Source of the DNA: a bacterium
GTDB lineage: Bacteria > Elusimicrobiota > Elusimicrobia > UBA1565 > UBA9628
Direction of reading: 5' to 3'
Length of the DNA stretch: 64,000 nt
Assembly: GCA_021782205.1 (NCBI GenBank)
Contig: JAJXVH010000001.1
Location: 1 to 64,000, forward strand
Of the stretch, positions 54,347 to 62,722 are shown one piece after another. A program made the position numbers and the translations under genes. The notes beneath the pieces were generated by a model. That model worked only from the letters and a program-made list of their open reading frames with translations, had not been told where the DNA came from and ran no database searches. The stretch's first letter is position 1. Each line of letters starts with the position of its first letter.

Positions 54347-54514
54347 ATGGAAGACAATGCACTGACCTGCAGCCGCTGCAACATGAATGCGGAATCCGGC
54401 CAGACGGGCTGGAAAAAATGCGATAAATGCGGAGAATTGTGGTGTCCAAAGTGCGCCCCGGTCGAGGACCGGTGCTCGAACTGCATCGGTGGAATCCTAA
54501 GACCCACGCCATGA
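54347..54514 (+). CDS. 55-residue four-CxxC zinc-ribbon microprotein
   Basis: 55 residues from the ATG at 54347 with a GGAGGAGA ribosome site. Four CxxC pairs are visible: CSRC (8-11), CDKC (25-28), CPKC (34-37) and CSNC (45-48), enough for two zinc ribbons or one iron-sulfur site. The pairs are well spaced (GWKKCDKCGELWCPKC), unlike the clustered cysteines of the 28-residue protein. It lies between PiT and the aquaporin in the same direction. No family named with confidence. Confidence 0.75.
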   Translation: MEDNALTCSRCNMNAESGQTGWKKCDKCGELWCPKCAPVEDRCSNCIGGILRPTP

Positions 54515-54590
54515 ACGGCCGGCGCAGGCACCCGTTGTAACGGATCGCCTCCGGCGCGGACATATTGCGGACGGCGGAGGGAGGAAGCGG

Positions 54591-55268
54591 ATGAACGACG
54601 GTGGGATACTAAGGCGCGGCGCGAGCGAGTTCATTGGAACCGGACTTTTGCTGGCGGCCGTGGTCGGATCCGGCATCATGGGGCAGGCCCTATCCGGAGG
54701 AAGCGCCGCCCTGGCGCTTCTCGCCAACTCCGTCGCGACCGGGGCCTCGCTCATCGTTCTGATCACGATATTCGGCCCCGTCTCAGGCGCTCACTTCAAT
54801 CCGGCCGTGACCATGGTCTTCCTGCTTAGACGCGAAATCCGCGCGACGGACGCGGCGGTCTACGCCGCGGCGCAAATCACGGGAGGCGTACTCGGGGTCT
54901 TGGAGGCGCACGTCATGTTCGCCGAATCCTTGGTGCAAATGTCGACCAAGCTGCGCGGCGGGTCCGCCCAAGGCTTTTCAGAATTCGTCGCCACGTTCGG
55001 CCTCATCGCCACGATCATCGGAACGCTGCGCTCAAAAACGGGCTCCGTTCCGATTATGGTCGGCCTCTACATCACCTCCGCATACTGGTTTACCGCGTCG
55101 ACGGCCTTCGCCAACCCAGCGGTGACGCTGGCCCGCACGCTGACCAACACGTTCGCCGGGATAGCCCCAACCTCCGCGCCGCTTTTCATCGCAGCGCAGC
55201 TTGCGGGAGCGCTCGCCGCTGCGGCCTTCTGCTCTTGGTTGTTCCCGGCGGGAGAACCTCTCCGATGA
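54591..55268 (+). CDS. MIP-family aquaglyceroporin (arsenic-linked type)
   Basis: Channel protein, 225 residues, six membrane helices with two pore motifs: HFNPAVTM and FANPAVTLAR. The Arg after the second NPA is part of the selectivity filter. Its stop overlaps the arsS start (ATGA), so it belongs to the arsenosugar operon. Such AqpS-like channels move arsenite or methylated/organic arsenicals in other clusters; direction and substrate are inferred. Confidence 0.9.
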   Translation: MNDGGILRRGASEFIGTGLLLAAVVGSGIMGQALSGGSAALALLANSVATGASLIVLITIFGPVSGAHFNPAVTMVFLLRREIRATDAAVYAAAQITGGVLGVLEAHVMFAESLVQMSTKLRGGSAQGFSEFVATFGLIATIIGTLRSKTGSVPIMVGLYITSAYWFTASTAFANPAVTLARTLTNTFAGIAPTSAPLFIAAQLAGALAAAAFCSWLFPAGEPLR

Positions 55269-56281
55269 ACGAGCGCAAGACGCCCATTGCCGTCAGGCGC
55301 GAGGCGAAATCCGACTTCGAGCGGACGCTCGCGGGGCATTCTCTCGACATCCGACGCATGGCCGTCTCGACAGTGCAGGTCAACACCGGCAGATTGTGCA
55401 ACCAGGCTTGCGCCCACTGCCATGTGGAGGCGGGCCCGCTACGGCGCGAATTGATGCAGAAGCGAACGATCGACCGCGTCCTCCAACTACTGGAGCATTC
55501 GCCGACGGTCTTGGAAGTCGACATCACCGGTGGAGCGCCCGAGCTGAATCCGCATTTCCGCTTTTTAGTTCAAGCCTCGCGCCGGTCCGGGAAGTCGGTG
55601 ATCGACCGCTGCAACCTGACCGTCCTCTTCGAGCCGGGACAGGAGGACACCGCGGAGTTCCTCGCGGCGCACCGCGTGCGGATCGTCGCGTCTCTGCCGT
55701 GCTACCTGGAAGACAACGTCGACGCCCAGCGCGGCCACGGCGTCTTCGAGAAAAGTCTCGCGGCGCTGCGGCGTCTCAATACTCTGGGCTACGGCAGGCC
55801 GGAAAGCGGGCTTGATTTGAATCTCGTCTACAACCCCATCGGCGCTGGACTGCCTCCGCCCCAACCGGCGCTCCAAGCCGCGTATCGCGAACATCTAGGC
55901 GATGAATATGGGATCGTCTTCAACGAACTCATCGCGATGACGAACATGCCCATCAAGCGCTTCGCGCGCGCGCTGGAGCGCGAGGGTAAGGCCGAAAGCT
56001 ATCGGTGCCTGCTGGCGGAAAACTTCAACCCCGCAGCTGCGGCGCGCGTGATGTGCGCAAGCCTCGTGTCCGTCTCATGGGACGGAACCCTGCACGACTG
56101 CGACTTCAATCAGATGCTCGAGATTCCACTAGGCCGTCGTGCGAGAAGCATCTGGAACATCGATTCCTTCGAAGCGGTCGGACCCGGCATCGCTTTCGCC
56201 GATCATTGCTTCGGCTGCACGGCCGGCGCGGGAAGCTCCTGCGGCGGCGCTTTGACTTCCAAAACAGGAGAAGAATCATGA
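55265..56281 (+). CDS. arsS: radical SAM arsenosugar biosynthesis protein ArsS
   Basis: Radical SAM enzyme thought to link the deoxyadenosyl group to dimethylated arsenic. 338 residues from the ATG at 55265; the in-frame start at 55235 overlaps the aquaporin gene more. The 4Fe-4S motif is CNQACAHC (45, 49, 52), followed by ITGGAPELNPHF. The C-terminal Cys-rich tail contains LHDCDFNQML and DHCFGCTAGAGSSCGG, characteristic of the selenodomain-associated rSAM/Cys-rich family to which ArsS belongs. Overlaps arsM by ATGA. Confidence 0.92.
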   Translation: MNERKTPIAVRREAKSDFERTLAGHSLDIRRMAVSTVQVNTGRLCNQACAHCHVEAGPLRRELMQKRTIDRVLQLLEHSPTVLEVDITGGAPELNPHFRFLVQASRRSGKSVIDRCNLTVLFEPGQEDTAEFLAAHRVRIVASLPCYLEDNVDAQRGHGVFEKSLAALRRLNTLGYGRPESGLDLNLVYNPIGAGLPPPQPALQAAYREHLGDEYGIVFNELIAMTNMPIKRFARALEREGKAESYRCLLAENFNPAAAARVMCASLVSVSWDGTLHDCDFNQMLEIPLGRRARSIWNIDSFEAVGPGIAFADHCFGCTAGAGSSCGGALTSKTGEES

Positions 56282-57333
56282 GCGAGACCGCGGACGCCGT
56301 CAAGAAGGGCGTACAGCAATATTATGGGGAAGTGCTACGGAGCAGCGCCGACTTGAAAACCGGTGCCTGCTGCGCGACGGAGTCGATGCCGAGCCATCTT
56401 CGCCCTCTCCTGGGAAAGATTCATCCCGAAATCCAGGATCGGTTCTACGGCTGCGGTTCGCCCATCCCGCCCGCGCTGGACGGCAAGGCCGTCATCGATT
56501 TGGGCTGCGGCACGGGACGGGACGTGTACTTGATCGCGCAGTTGGTGGGTGAGGCGGGGAAAGTCGTCGGCATCGACATGACCAAGGGCCAACTCGCCTT
56601 AGCCCAGCGCCACCTTCAAGATCAAATGAGCGCGTTCCACTACTCGCGCACGAACGTCGAGTTCCATCACGGTTACATCGAGGACCTCCGGAGTCTGGCC
56701 GTCGCCGACGCATCCATGGACGTCGTGGTCTCGAACTGCGTCATCAACCTCTCGCCGGACAAGAAAGCCGTGTTCCGGGAAATATTCCGGGTCCTCAAGC
56801 CCGGCGGAGAGCTCTATTTCTCGGACGTGTTCGCCGGACGCAGACTGCCGCAGGCGCTGCAGCGCGACCGAGAGCTGATCGGCGAATGCCTGGGCGGCGC
56901 CATGTACATCGAGGATTTCCGCCGAACGCTGCGAGACATCGGCTGCCTGGATTACCGGGTGATGAGCCGGCGGCGCGTCGGCCTCGATGATCCGGACATC
57001 GAGCGCAAGGCGGGCATGGTGGATTTCCACTCGATGACCGTACGAGCCTTCAAGCTGGACCTCGAGGACCTCTGCGAGGACTACGGACACGTCGCGACCT
57101 ACAAAGGGACGATCGCCGAGGCGCCGCACGCCTTCCACCTGGACGATCATCATTTGTTCCGAACCGGGATGCCCGAACGCGTCTGCGGCAACACCTACAA
57201 GATGCTCGCCGAGACGCGCTTCGCCCCGCATTTCGCCTTCAGCGGCGATTTCTCGACCCACTACGGCGCGTTCCCCTGCGGTCCCGCGCATCCCGCGGCG
57301 TCCTCGACGCCCGCGGCAGGGGCCTGCTGCTGA
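56278..57333 (+). CDS. arsM: arsenite S-adenosylmethionine methyltransferase
   Basis: Methylates As(III) to mono- and dimethyl species. 351 residues from the ATG at 56278; sequence upstream in the same frame lies in arsS. SAM motif VIDLGCGTGRDVYLIAQ (72-88). Arsenic-binding cysteines: Cys59 (FYGCGSP), Cys154 (VSNCVINL) and Cys204 (GECLGG). The last two are 50 residues apart, as in the well-studied algal enzyme. An N-terminal Cys31-Cys32 pair and a C-terminal AGACC tail add thiols. Coupled to arsS. Confidence 0.93.
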   Translation: MSETADAVKKGVQQYYGEVLRSSADLKTGACCATESMPSHLRPLLGKIHPEIQDRFYGCGSPIPPALDGKAVIDLGCGTGRDVYLIAQLVGEAGKVVGIDMTKGQLALAQRHLQDQMSAFHYSRTNVEFHHGYIEDLRSLAVADASMDVVVSNCVINLSPDKKAVFREIFRVLKPGGELYFSDVFAGRRLPQALQRDRELIGECLGGAMYIEDFRRTLRDIGCLDYRVMSRRRVGLDDPDIERKAGMVDFHSMTVRAFKLDLEDLCEDYGHVATYKGTIAEAPHAFHLDDHHLFRTGMPERVCGNTYKMLAETRFAPHFAFSGDFSTHYGAFPCGPAHPAASSTPAAGACC

Positions 57334-57337
57334 CGCC

Positions 57338-58027
57338 GTGAGACTCTCCGTGATCGTGCCGTTGGCCGACGGCGAGGACGCGTGGCGTGCGCTTCTCGCC
57401 GACTTGTCGGCGCTTTCCGAAGACGACGAGATCATTCTTGCCGCTTCCGAGGGCGCGCCGATGCTCCCCTTGCCGGCTCCTGGCCTGCGCGCGTGCGTGA
57501 GGCAGACGCGCGAGGGCCGCGGCCGGGCCCGGCAGATGAACGCCGGTGCACGCGCCGCGCGTGGGGAATTCCTGTGGTTTCTTCATGCCGATTCGCGGCT
57601 TGCCGCCGCGACGACGCTGGCGCTGCTGCGAACGGCCACGGAGCATCCGGACCACCTGCTCTACGCCGACCTCGTCTTCGCGCGCGACGCGACGCCTCTG
57701 ATGCGGCTCAACCAGGCCGGGGCGTGGATCCGCTCGCGCCTTCTCGGCTTGCCTTTCGGCGACCAGGGATTGTGCCTATCCAAGAGCGCGTTCGATGATC
57801 TCGGCGGCTATCCGGAGGATGCCTCGTACGGAGAAGATCATCTGCTGGTTTGGCGCGCCCGGCGCAGCGGCCGAAAGCTACAGCCCATCCGCGCGCCGCT
57901 TCTGACGAGCGCGCGAAAATATCGGACGGGCGGCTGGCTGAGCACCACGCGCCTTCATTTCGCGCGAACTCTCGTCCAGGCTTGGCCGCAATGGCGTAAG
58001 TCTCTTGCGACATGGGGCGCCCGATGA
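57338..58027 (+). CDS. glycosyltransferase family 2, rSAM/selenodomain-associated (TIGR04283-like)
   Basis: 229 residues from a GTG 4 nt after arsM. The GT2 start LSVIVPLADGEDAW, the diphosphate region GRGRARQMNAGARAARGEFL and the DxS motif FLHADSRL identify the family. FGDQGLCLSKSAFDDLGGYPE is its characteristic acceptor region. In this cluster it would attach a sugar to the arsenical. No membrane helix is visible. Confidence 0.88.
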   Translation: MRLSVIVPLADGEDAWRALLADLSALSEDDEIILAASEGAPMLPLPAPGLRACVRQTREGRGRARQMNAGARAARGEFLWFLHADSRLAAATTLALLRTATEHPDHLLYADLVFARDATPLMRLNQAGAWIRSRLLGLPFGDQGLCLSKSAFDDLGGYPEDASYGEDHLLVWRARRSGRKLQPIRAPLLTSARKYRTGGWLSTTRLHFARTLVQAWPQWRKSLATWGAR

Positions 58028-58704
58028 GCGCCGCCCTGGCGATCTTCGCCAAGACGCCGGGACTTTCGCCCGTCAAAACCCGCCTTGGCAGGCAGCTCGG
58101 CGAGAGGACGGCCGCGGAGTTTTACCGCCGCAGCGTCGGCTGTATGGAGGAACTCGCACGGGAAGTCCACGCCCTCAGTGGCGGCGACATCGTCCCCTGT
58201 TGGGCCGTCGCCGAACGCGAGGCGCTGGAGCATTCAATCTGGGCGGGTCTTGATAGAATTTGGACGGGTGAAGGGGGACTGGGAGAGCGTCAGAACCGCG
58301 TCTACTCGACACTCCTCCATCGGCACCGACCGGTGATCCTCATCGGTACCGACAGCCCTCAATTGGAAGCCGCGCGCATACTCGGCGCGCACCGAACTCT
58401 TCAGGAGAAAGCCGGAGCGGTGATCGGACCAGCCGAAGACGGGGGCTACTACCTTTTCGGGGCTCAAGAACCGATCGAAGAGAAACTGTGGACCTCGATT
58501 CGCTACAGCGCGGCGACGACCTGCGCCGACCTCATCGCCCAGCTCCGCGAACGGGGACCAGTGACGGCGCTCGAGACCGATTTCGACGTGGACGTCGCGG
58601 CCGACTTGCGAAAACTCCGCGGCCACGCGGCGCTGACGCGCGGGCGCGCGCGGCGCGAACTGCTCGAATGGCTCGACGCCTCAACGGATACGACGCGCCC
58701 TTGA
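58024..58704 (+). CDS. DUF2064 nucleotidyltransferase-like protein (TIGR04282-like, arsenosugar-associated)
   Basis: 226 residues from the ATG at 58024, overlapping the glycosyltransferase stop as ATGA. LAIFAKTPGLSPVKTRLG at the N-terminus, LIGTDSPQL and GPAEDGGYYLFG are typical of the family, which resembles CofC/MobA nucleotidyltransferases. It usually accompanies the preceding glycosyltransferase, so it may make the activated sugar donor. Last gene of the rightward metalloid operon; convergent with rfbA. Confidence 0.87.
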   Translation: MSAALAIFAKTPGLSPVKTRLGRQLGERTAAEFYRRSVGCMEELAREVHALSGGDIVPCWAVAEREALEHSIWAGLDRIWTGEGGLGERQNRVYSTLLHRHRPVILIGTDSPQLEAARILGAHRTLQEKAGAVIGPAEDGGYYLFGAQEPIEEKLWTSIRYSAATTCADLIAQLRERGPVTALETDFDVDVAADLRKLRGHAALTRGRARRELLEWLDASTDTTRP

Positions 58705-58729
58705 CCGCCGGGCGTGTTTACCCGCGGGT

Positions 58730-59614
58730 CTAACGGCCTTCGTCGGCGACGCGCAGCAGGTAGCGGCCGTAGTCGTTGTTGCGCATGGGCTGGGCCAGCG
58801 CGCGCAATTGGTCGGCGTCGATGTAGCCCAGGCCGAAGGCGATCTCCTCCAGGCAGGCGACCTTCAGCCCTTGGCGTTCCTCGATGACTTGGATGAAGGT
58901 GGAGGCCTGAAGAAGCGCGTCGTGCGTGCCGGTGTCCAGCCACGCCACGCCGCGGCCCAGCTTCTCGACGTGAAGGCGTTTCTGGTCCAGGTAGACGCGG
59001 TTGAGGTCGGTGATCTCCAGCTCCCCGCGCGGCGAGGGCTTGAGCCGGGCGGCGATGTCCAGCACGGAGTTGTCGTAAAAGTAAAGTCCGGTGACGGCGT
59101 AGTTGGACTTGGGCGCGGAGGGTTTTTCCTCCAGGCTGGTCGCGCGGCCTTGCGCGTCGAAGCCGACCACGCCGTAGCGCTGAGGATCGCGCACCTGATA
59201 GGCGAAGACGGTGGCGCCCTGCGCGCGCCCGGCCGCCGCGCGCAGGCGTTCGGGCAGGCCGTGGCCGTAGAAGATGTTGTCGCCCAGGGCCAGCGCGGCG
59301 CGGTGGGCGCCGACGAAGTCGCGGCCGATCCGAAACGCCTGCGCCAAGCCCTCGGGCTTGGGCTGGACCGCGTAGGAAATCCGCAGTCCCAGCGGCGCGC
59401 CGTCGCCCAACAGGCGCTGAAAGGCGGACTGATCCTCCGGCGTGGTGATGACCAGCACGTCGCGGATGCCGGCCAGCATCAAGGTCGACAGCGGGTAGTA
59501 GATCATCGGCTTGTCGTGCACCGGCACCAACTGCTTGCTGATCGCCCGCGTGACCGGGTACAGCCGCGTGCCGGAGCCGCCGGCCAGGATGATTCCCTTG
59601 AGGGTGTCGCTCAT
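58730..59614 (-). CDS. rfbA: glucose-1-phosphate thymidylyltransferase
   Basis: Makes dTDP-glucose for O-antigen/rhamnose-type sugars. 294 residues. [20 protein letters not shown] (7-26), [14 protein letters not shown] and [12 protein letters not shown] match RfbA/RmlA. The upstream region has TACAAT (59636-59631) and a GGAGA ribosome site, so it is leadered, unlike several neighbours. RfbB-D are not in this window. Confidence 0.95.
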   Translation of the reverse strand: MSDTLKGIILAGGSGTRLYPVTRAISKQLVPVHDKPMIYYPLSTLMLAGIRDVLVITTPEDQSAFQRLLGDGAPLGLRISYAVQPKPEGLAQAFRIGRDFVGAHRAALALGDNIFYGHGLPERLRAAAGRAQGATVFAYQVRDPQRYGVVGFDAQGRATSLEEKPSAPKSNYAVTGLYFYDNSVLDIAARLKPSPRGELEITDLNRVYLDQKRLHVEKLGRGVAWLDTGTHDALLQASTFIQVIEERQGLKVACLEEIAFGLGYIDADQLRALAQPMRNNDYGRYLLRVADEGR

Positions 59615-59648
59615 GTCTGTCTCCGCGCGAATTGTAGCAAAGCCCCGG

Positions 59649-60383
59649 CTACCGGCCTCCCCATAGCCGCGGCAGTCCGGTGACGGAGAGCACGGCTCCG
59701 TATTGAAAGCCCAGGCCGTCGGCGCGTGCGCCCAGGTCTCGGCCCATGAAATCGAACAGTCCCACCTCCGGAATCAGGCTGATCTGCGACGTCAGCGGAA
59801 TCTTAAGGCCCCAGTCGTTTCCGGCGGCGTGCAGGTACGTGTTCGCCGCACCCCCAGGCGCGCTGTCGACGGCGGCGTAGAGGTAGCGCAGTTCGGTGAA
59901 CAGGCGCGCGTCGCGCCATGCCAGAGGCCGGCTGAAGACCAGGTCCAATCCCGGGCTCCAGGCGTTTTTGGCAACGCCGCCGATCGTCACGTAGCCGTAG
60001 GCCACCGTCGGCACCACGGCCGCCTGCCACAGCGACGTCTTGGCCGTCAGCCGCCACTTCACGTCCGCCTCGGAGGCGAGCGTGGGCCCGGCGGCGCTGA
60101 ACGGCAGCGCCACCTGCACCAGCCGGTAGCCCGCGTCCACGTCGTCGCTCAAGCCCAGACGAATGCCCGCGTGCGCCAGCGACGGGGTGTAGCTGGTCTT
60201 GTCCGGCGGTCCGACCGAGGTCAACTGCCCGCCGGTGCCGGAGATGAACCCCAGCTCCCCGGCCGGCAGCGTGTCCGCCGGCGAAAACCCCAACAGCCAG
60301 AACGCGCGCGCCGGGGCGCACCACAGAATCAATCCTGCCGCGAGTGCCGCGGCCCGCGCCCGGCGGTACACACCTCGTTTCAT
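59649..60383 (-). CDS. exported beta-barrel-like protein of unknown function
   Basis: 244 residues from the ATG at 60383; an in-frame extension to 60440 would run through the tRNA and is rejected. Signal peptide about 1-30 ([18 protein letters not shown]). The mature part alternates short strands and Gly/Ala turns ([38 protein letters not shown]) and resembles an outer-membrane barrel. It lies just downstream of the tRNA on the same strand. Confidence 0.68.
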   Translation of the reverse strand: MKRGVYRRARAAALAAGLILWCAPARAFWLLGFSPADTLPAGELGFISGTGGQLTSVGPPDKTSYTPSLAHAGIRLGLSDDVDAGYRLVQVALPFSAAGPTLASEADVKWRLTAKTSLWQAAVVPTVAYGYVTIGGVAKNAWSPGLDLVFSRPLAWRDARLFTELRYLYAAVDSAPGGAANTYLHAAGNDWGLKIPLTSQISLIPEVGLFDFMGRDLGARADGLGFQYGAVLSVTGLPRLWGGR

Positions 60384-60409
60384 TGCGCTCGCGCCGCCTG
60401 GTAAAAAGT

Positions 60410-60483
60410 TGCCCCCGGCTGGGCTCGAACCAGCGACCAACCCGTTATGAGCAGGCTGCTCTGACCAACTGAGCTACGGGGGC
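60410..60483 (-). tRNA. tRNA with CAT anticodon (Met elongator, or Ile2 after lysidine)
   Basis: 74 nt folding into a full cloverleaf on the minus strand: 7-bp acceptor GCCCCCG/CGGGGGC, D-arm GCTC...GAGC, anticodon stem GCCTG/CGGGT (one G-U wobble at its base) with loop CTCATAA, T-arm GCTGG TTCGAGC CCAGC, discriminator A. CCA is not encoded and a T-run follows. Pair 1-72 is G-C, so it is not an initiator. The T-arm sequence resembles E. coli Ile2 tRNA from memory, so Ile2 is possible. Confidence 0.92.
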
Positions 60484-60559
60484 GTCGGGGAATTCTACGA
60501 CACTTGCGGGCCGCGCATCGCGTTCATCGCCAGGTTGGACGCAGACCGACAAGCCGTTT

Positions 60560-60766
60560 TCAGTTGGCGCAACCGCCGCCGCCGCAGCACCCACCGCCGC
60601 CATTGTCGCAGGAGGACGGGGATTCGCCGCAGGGCAGGGAGCCGCCCTTGGAGGCGACTTTCGGCGTTCGGTCGCTGACGCGCACGACTTGGCCGGTGGC
60701 GCGGTCGTAGCGGTAGGTGCCGGTGATGGATTCGTCGGACGGTTTGGGCGTTTTGGCTTTGGACAT
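60560..60766 (-). CDS. small protein with Cys/Gly-rich tail
   Basis: 68 residues with an AGAGG-type ribosome site. The N-terminal half is polar and basic (ITGTYRYDRATGQVVRVSD). The tail carries five cysteines among glycines (SLPCGESPSSCDNGGGGCCG then GGGCAN), resembling putative zinc or FmdB-like tails, but the N-terminal zinc ribbon of FmdB is missing. It follows the methyltransferase gene by 20 nt. Function unknown. Confidence 0.6.
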   Translation of the reverse strand: MSKAKTPKPSDESITGTYRYDRATGQVVRVSDRTPKVASKGGSLPCGESPSSCDNGGGGCCGGGGCAN

Positions 60767-60786
60767 AATGACCTCTGTTTGATTGA

Positions 60787-61506
60787 TCAGTTGCGGCGCA
60801 ACACGGCGACCAAGGACAGGCCGAACGGGGGGCGGATCAGGCGCTCGGCGCGGGAGGCGAAGGGCAGAACGGCGTTCATCAGGGCGTAGTTGTCGTCGGT
60901 CTGGGCTTTGGCGCGCAGGACGCGGCCTTTCAAGAACCAGCCGAAGGACGCGGGCGCGTTGAAGTGGTAGAGGTCGAGGATTTCCGTCTTGTCGCCGTCG
61001 GCGCGCGCCACGAGCGCGCGCAGGGAGGCCTTCGTGTAGCGGCGAAAGTGGCCGTCCAGCGCGTCGAGCGTGCCGTATAAGAACGGGTGCGCGGGAACCA
61101 GCAGGCCGATTCGGCCGCCGGGCTCCACGCCTTCGATCATGTGCTTGAGCGCCAGGTCGTCGCGCTGGATGTGCTCCAGCACGTTGACGCTGAAGGCGAA
61201 GTCCGTGCGCGCCGCGCGCAGTTCCTCGATCAGCCGCGGATCGGTGGCGTCGACCACGCGCGAAAGGCCGACGCGCGGGTCGCGGTGGCGGGCGCTGAAG
61301 CGCGCGCGCAGGTCCGCGTCGGGCTCGACGCCCAGGTAGCTCTCCACGCCGGCGTCCAGGAAGTGCGGCACGAAGCTGCCCAGCGCGCAGCCCACGTCCG
61401 CGACGCGCCGTCCCAGGTAGGGCTTGAACTGGGCGAACTGCCAGGCGAAATACGGCCGCGCCGCGGCCGACCAGCGCTCGTAAAACTCGGAGTGCGTCTC
61501 GGTCAT
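60787..61506 (-). CDS. SAM-dependent methyltransferase
   Basis: Class I fold. 239 residues from the ATG at 61506, overlapping the glycosyltransferase stop as ATGA; the in-frame extension to 61941 lies in that gene. SAM motif VADVGCALGSFVPHFLDAG (about 35-53), FSVNVLEHIQRDDLALKHM and GGRIGLLVPAHPFLYGTLDA. This layout is common for sugar or lipid-linked methyltransferases beside dolichyl-phosphate-mannose-like GT2 enzymes, so the substrate is probably a surface glycan precursor. Confidence 0.83.
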   Translation of the reverse strand: MTETHSEFYERWSAAARPYFAWQFAQFKPYLGRRVADVGCALGSFVPHFLDAGVESYLGVEPDADLRARFSARHRDPRVGLSRVVDATDPRLIEELRAARTDFAFSVNVLEHIQRDDLALKHMIEGVEPGGRIGLLVPAHPFLYGTLDALDGHFRRYTKASLRALVARADGDKTEILDLYHFNAPASFGWFLKGRVLRAKAQTDDNYALMNAVLPFASRAERLIRPPFGLSLVAVLRRN

Positions 61507-62660
61507 TTGACGCGCAAGGTCAGCAGGCCCAGCGCGAAGGAGGCGAACGCGCACTGCACGCCGGTCAGGACCGCGGCGATGGCGAGCACGGCCAGGTCCA
61601 GGCGCAGAGCCTCGCCGCCGCGCGGCAGCAGGTTCGTATAAAAGGAAATCGGGAAATAGGCCAGCGCCAGCAGTCCCGCCGCGCTCAAAGCCGCGCCCAG
61701 GATCAGGCCGCGCTCCAGCCGGAAGGTCTTGTGCAGGAAGCGCGCCACCGCGTTGCCCGCGTCGAAGCGCTCTTGATAGTCCGCCTCCTGCGCGACCGCG
61801 CCCAGACCCAGCACGCTGGTCCCCGTCAGCCAGAGCAGAAGCCCGGTCAGCGCGTGGCGCGAGCCCAGCCACGCGGCCGCGTCCGGCGCCAGCGCGTCGC
61901 GCCCGGTCACCGCGAGCAGCGTCAGCGCGCCCAGCGCGCACAGCGCGGCCCCCGGCGCCAGGAACGTGCCCGTCGGGGAAAACAGCAGCATGAAGCGCAG
62001 GTGCCGCCAGCCGTCGCGCCAGCGGCGCAGGTGCGGCGGACGCCCGCGCAGGTCCTTGGCCAGAGGGCAGGGAACCTCGGCGATGCTCAGGCCCAGCAGC
62101 GAGGCCTTGACCACCATCTCCGTGGCGAACTCCATGCCGTCGGCCTTCAATCCCAGGCGCGCGAAGGCTTCCTTGGTCAGGCCGCGCATCCCGCAGTTGA
62201 CGTCGCCGATGCCGGTGGAAAAAAGCAGGTTCATCACCCCGGTCAGCACCGGCGTGCCCAGGTAGCGGTTGAGAAAGGGCATGGCGCCGGGCGCGATGCC
62301 GCCTTCATAGCGGTTGCCGATCACGAAATCCCGGCCCGCGCGCAGCTCTTCGACGAAGCGCGGCGCCTGCGCGAAATCGTAGGAGCCGTCGGCGTCGGCC
62401 ATCACCAGGTATTTGCCGCGCGCCGCGGAAAACCCACCGCGCAACGCGCGTCCGTAGCCCCGGCCTTCGACGGCCACCACGCGCGCGCCCAGGCTTTCGG
62501 CGATGGAGCGCGTGCGGTCGGTGGAGCCGTTGTCGGCCACCAGAACTTCCCCGCGGCCGCCCAGCGCCGCGACCGCCGCCAAGGCTTTTTCGACGCAATG
62601 GGCGATGGTGCGCTCCTCGTCGAGCGCGGGAATCACCACGGACAGTTCGAGCTCCGTCAC
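61503..62660 (-). CDS. family 2 glycosyltransferase with C-terminal membrane segments
   Basis: 385 residues from the GTG at 62660; an in-frame ATG at 62690 would precede the -10 element TACAAT. LSVVIPALDEERTIAHCVEK, the DxD site MADADGSYDF and GIGDVNCGMRGLTKEAF resemble polyprenyl-phosphate mannose/glucose transferases. Four or more membrane helices follow from about residue 235. Coupled to the methyltransferase gene. Confidence 0.87.
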   Translation of the reverse strand: MTELELSVVIPALDEERTIAHCVEKALAAVAALGGRGEVLVADNGSTDRTRSIAESLGARVVAVEGRGYGRALRGGFSAARGKYLVMADADGSYDFAQAPRFVEELRAGRDFVIGNRYEGGIAPGAMPFLNRYLGTPVLTGVMNLLFSTGIGDVNCGMRGLTKEAFARLGLKADGMEFATEMVVKASLLGLSIAEVPCPLAKDLRGRPPHLRRWRDGWRHLRFMLLFSPTGTFLAPGAALCALGALTLLAVTGRDALAPDAAAWLGSRHALTGLLLWLTGTSVLGLGAVAQEADYQERFDAGNAVARFLHKTFRLERGLILGAALSAAGLLALAYFPISFYTNLLPRGGEALRLDLAVLAIAAVLTGVQCAFASFALGLLTLRVK

Positions 62661-62668
62661 GGCGGCGA

Positions 62669-62713
62669 TTGTAGCATTCCCTTCCCGCACGGCTTGAGGC
62701 GAATTGCTAGAAT
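62669..62713. promoter_or_regulatory. divergent promoter region with two short-leader -10 elements
   Basis: Minus strand: TACAAT (62674-62669) ends 8 nt before the glycosyltransferase GTG at 62660. Plus strand: TAGAAT (62708-62713) ends 9 nt before the epimerase GTG at 62723. Neither gene has a Shine-Dalgarno sequence, so both may be near-leaderless. No shared -35 was found. Confidence 0.42.
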
Positions 62714-62722
62714 CGCGGCCGC

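Noticed and set aside
58705-58729. Palindrome ACCCGCGGGT between the convergent DUF2064 and rfbA genes as a terminator
   Set aside because: Self-complementary without a loop and without T-runs; probably chance in GC-rich sequence.
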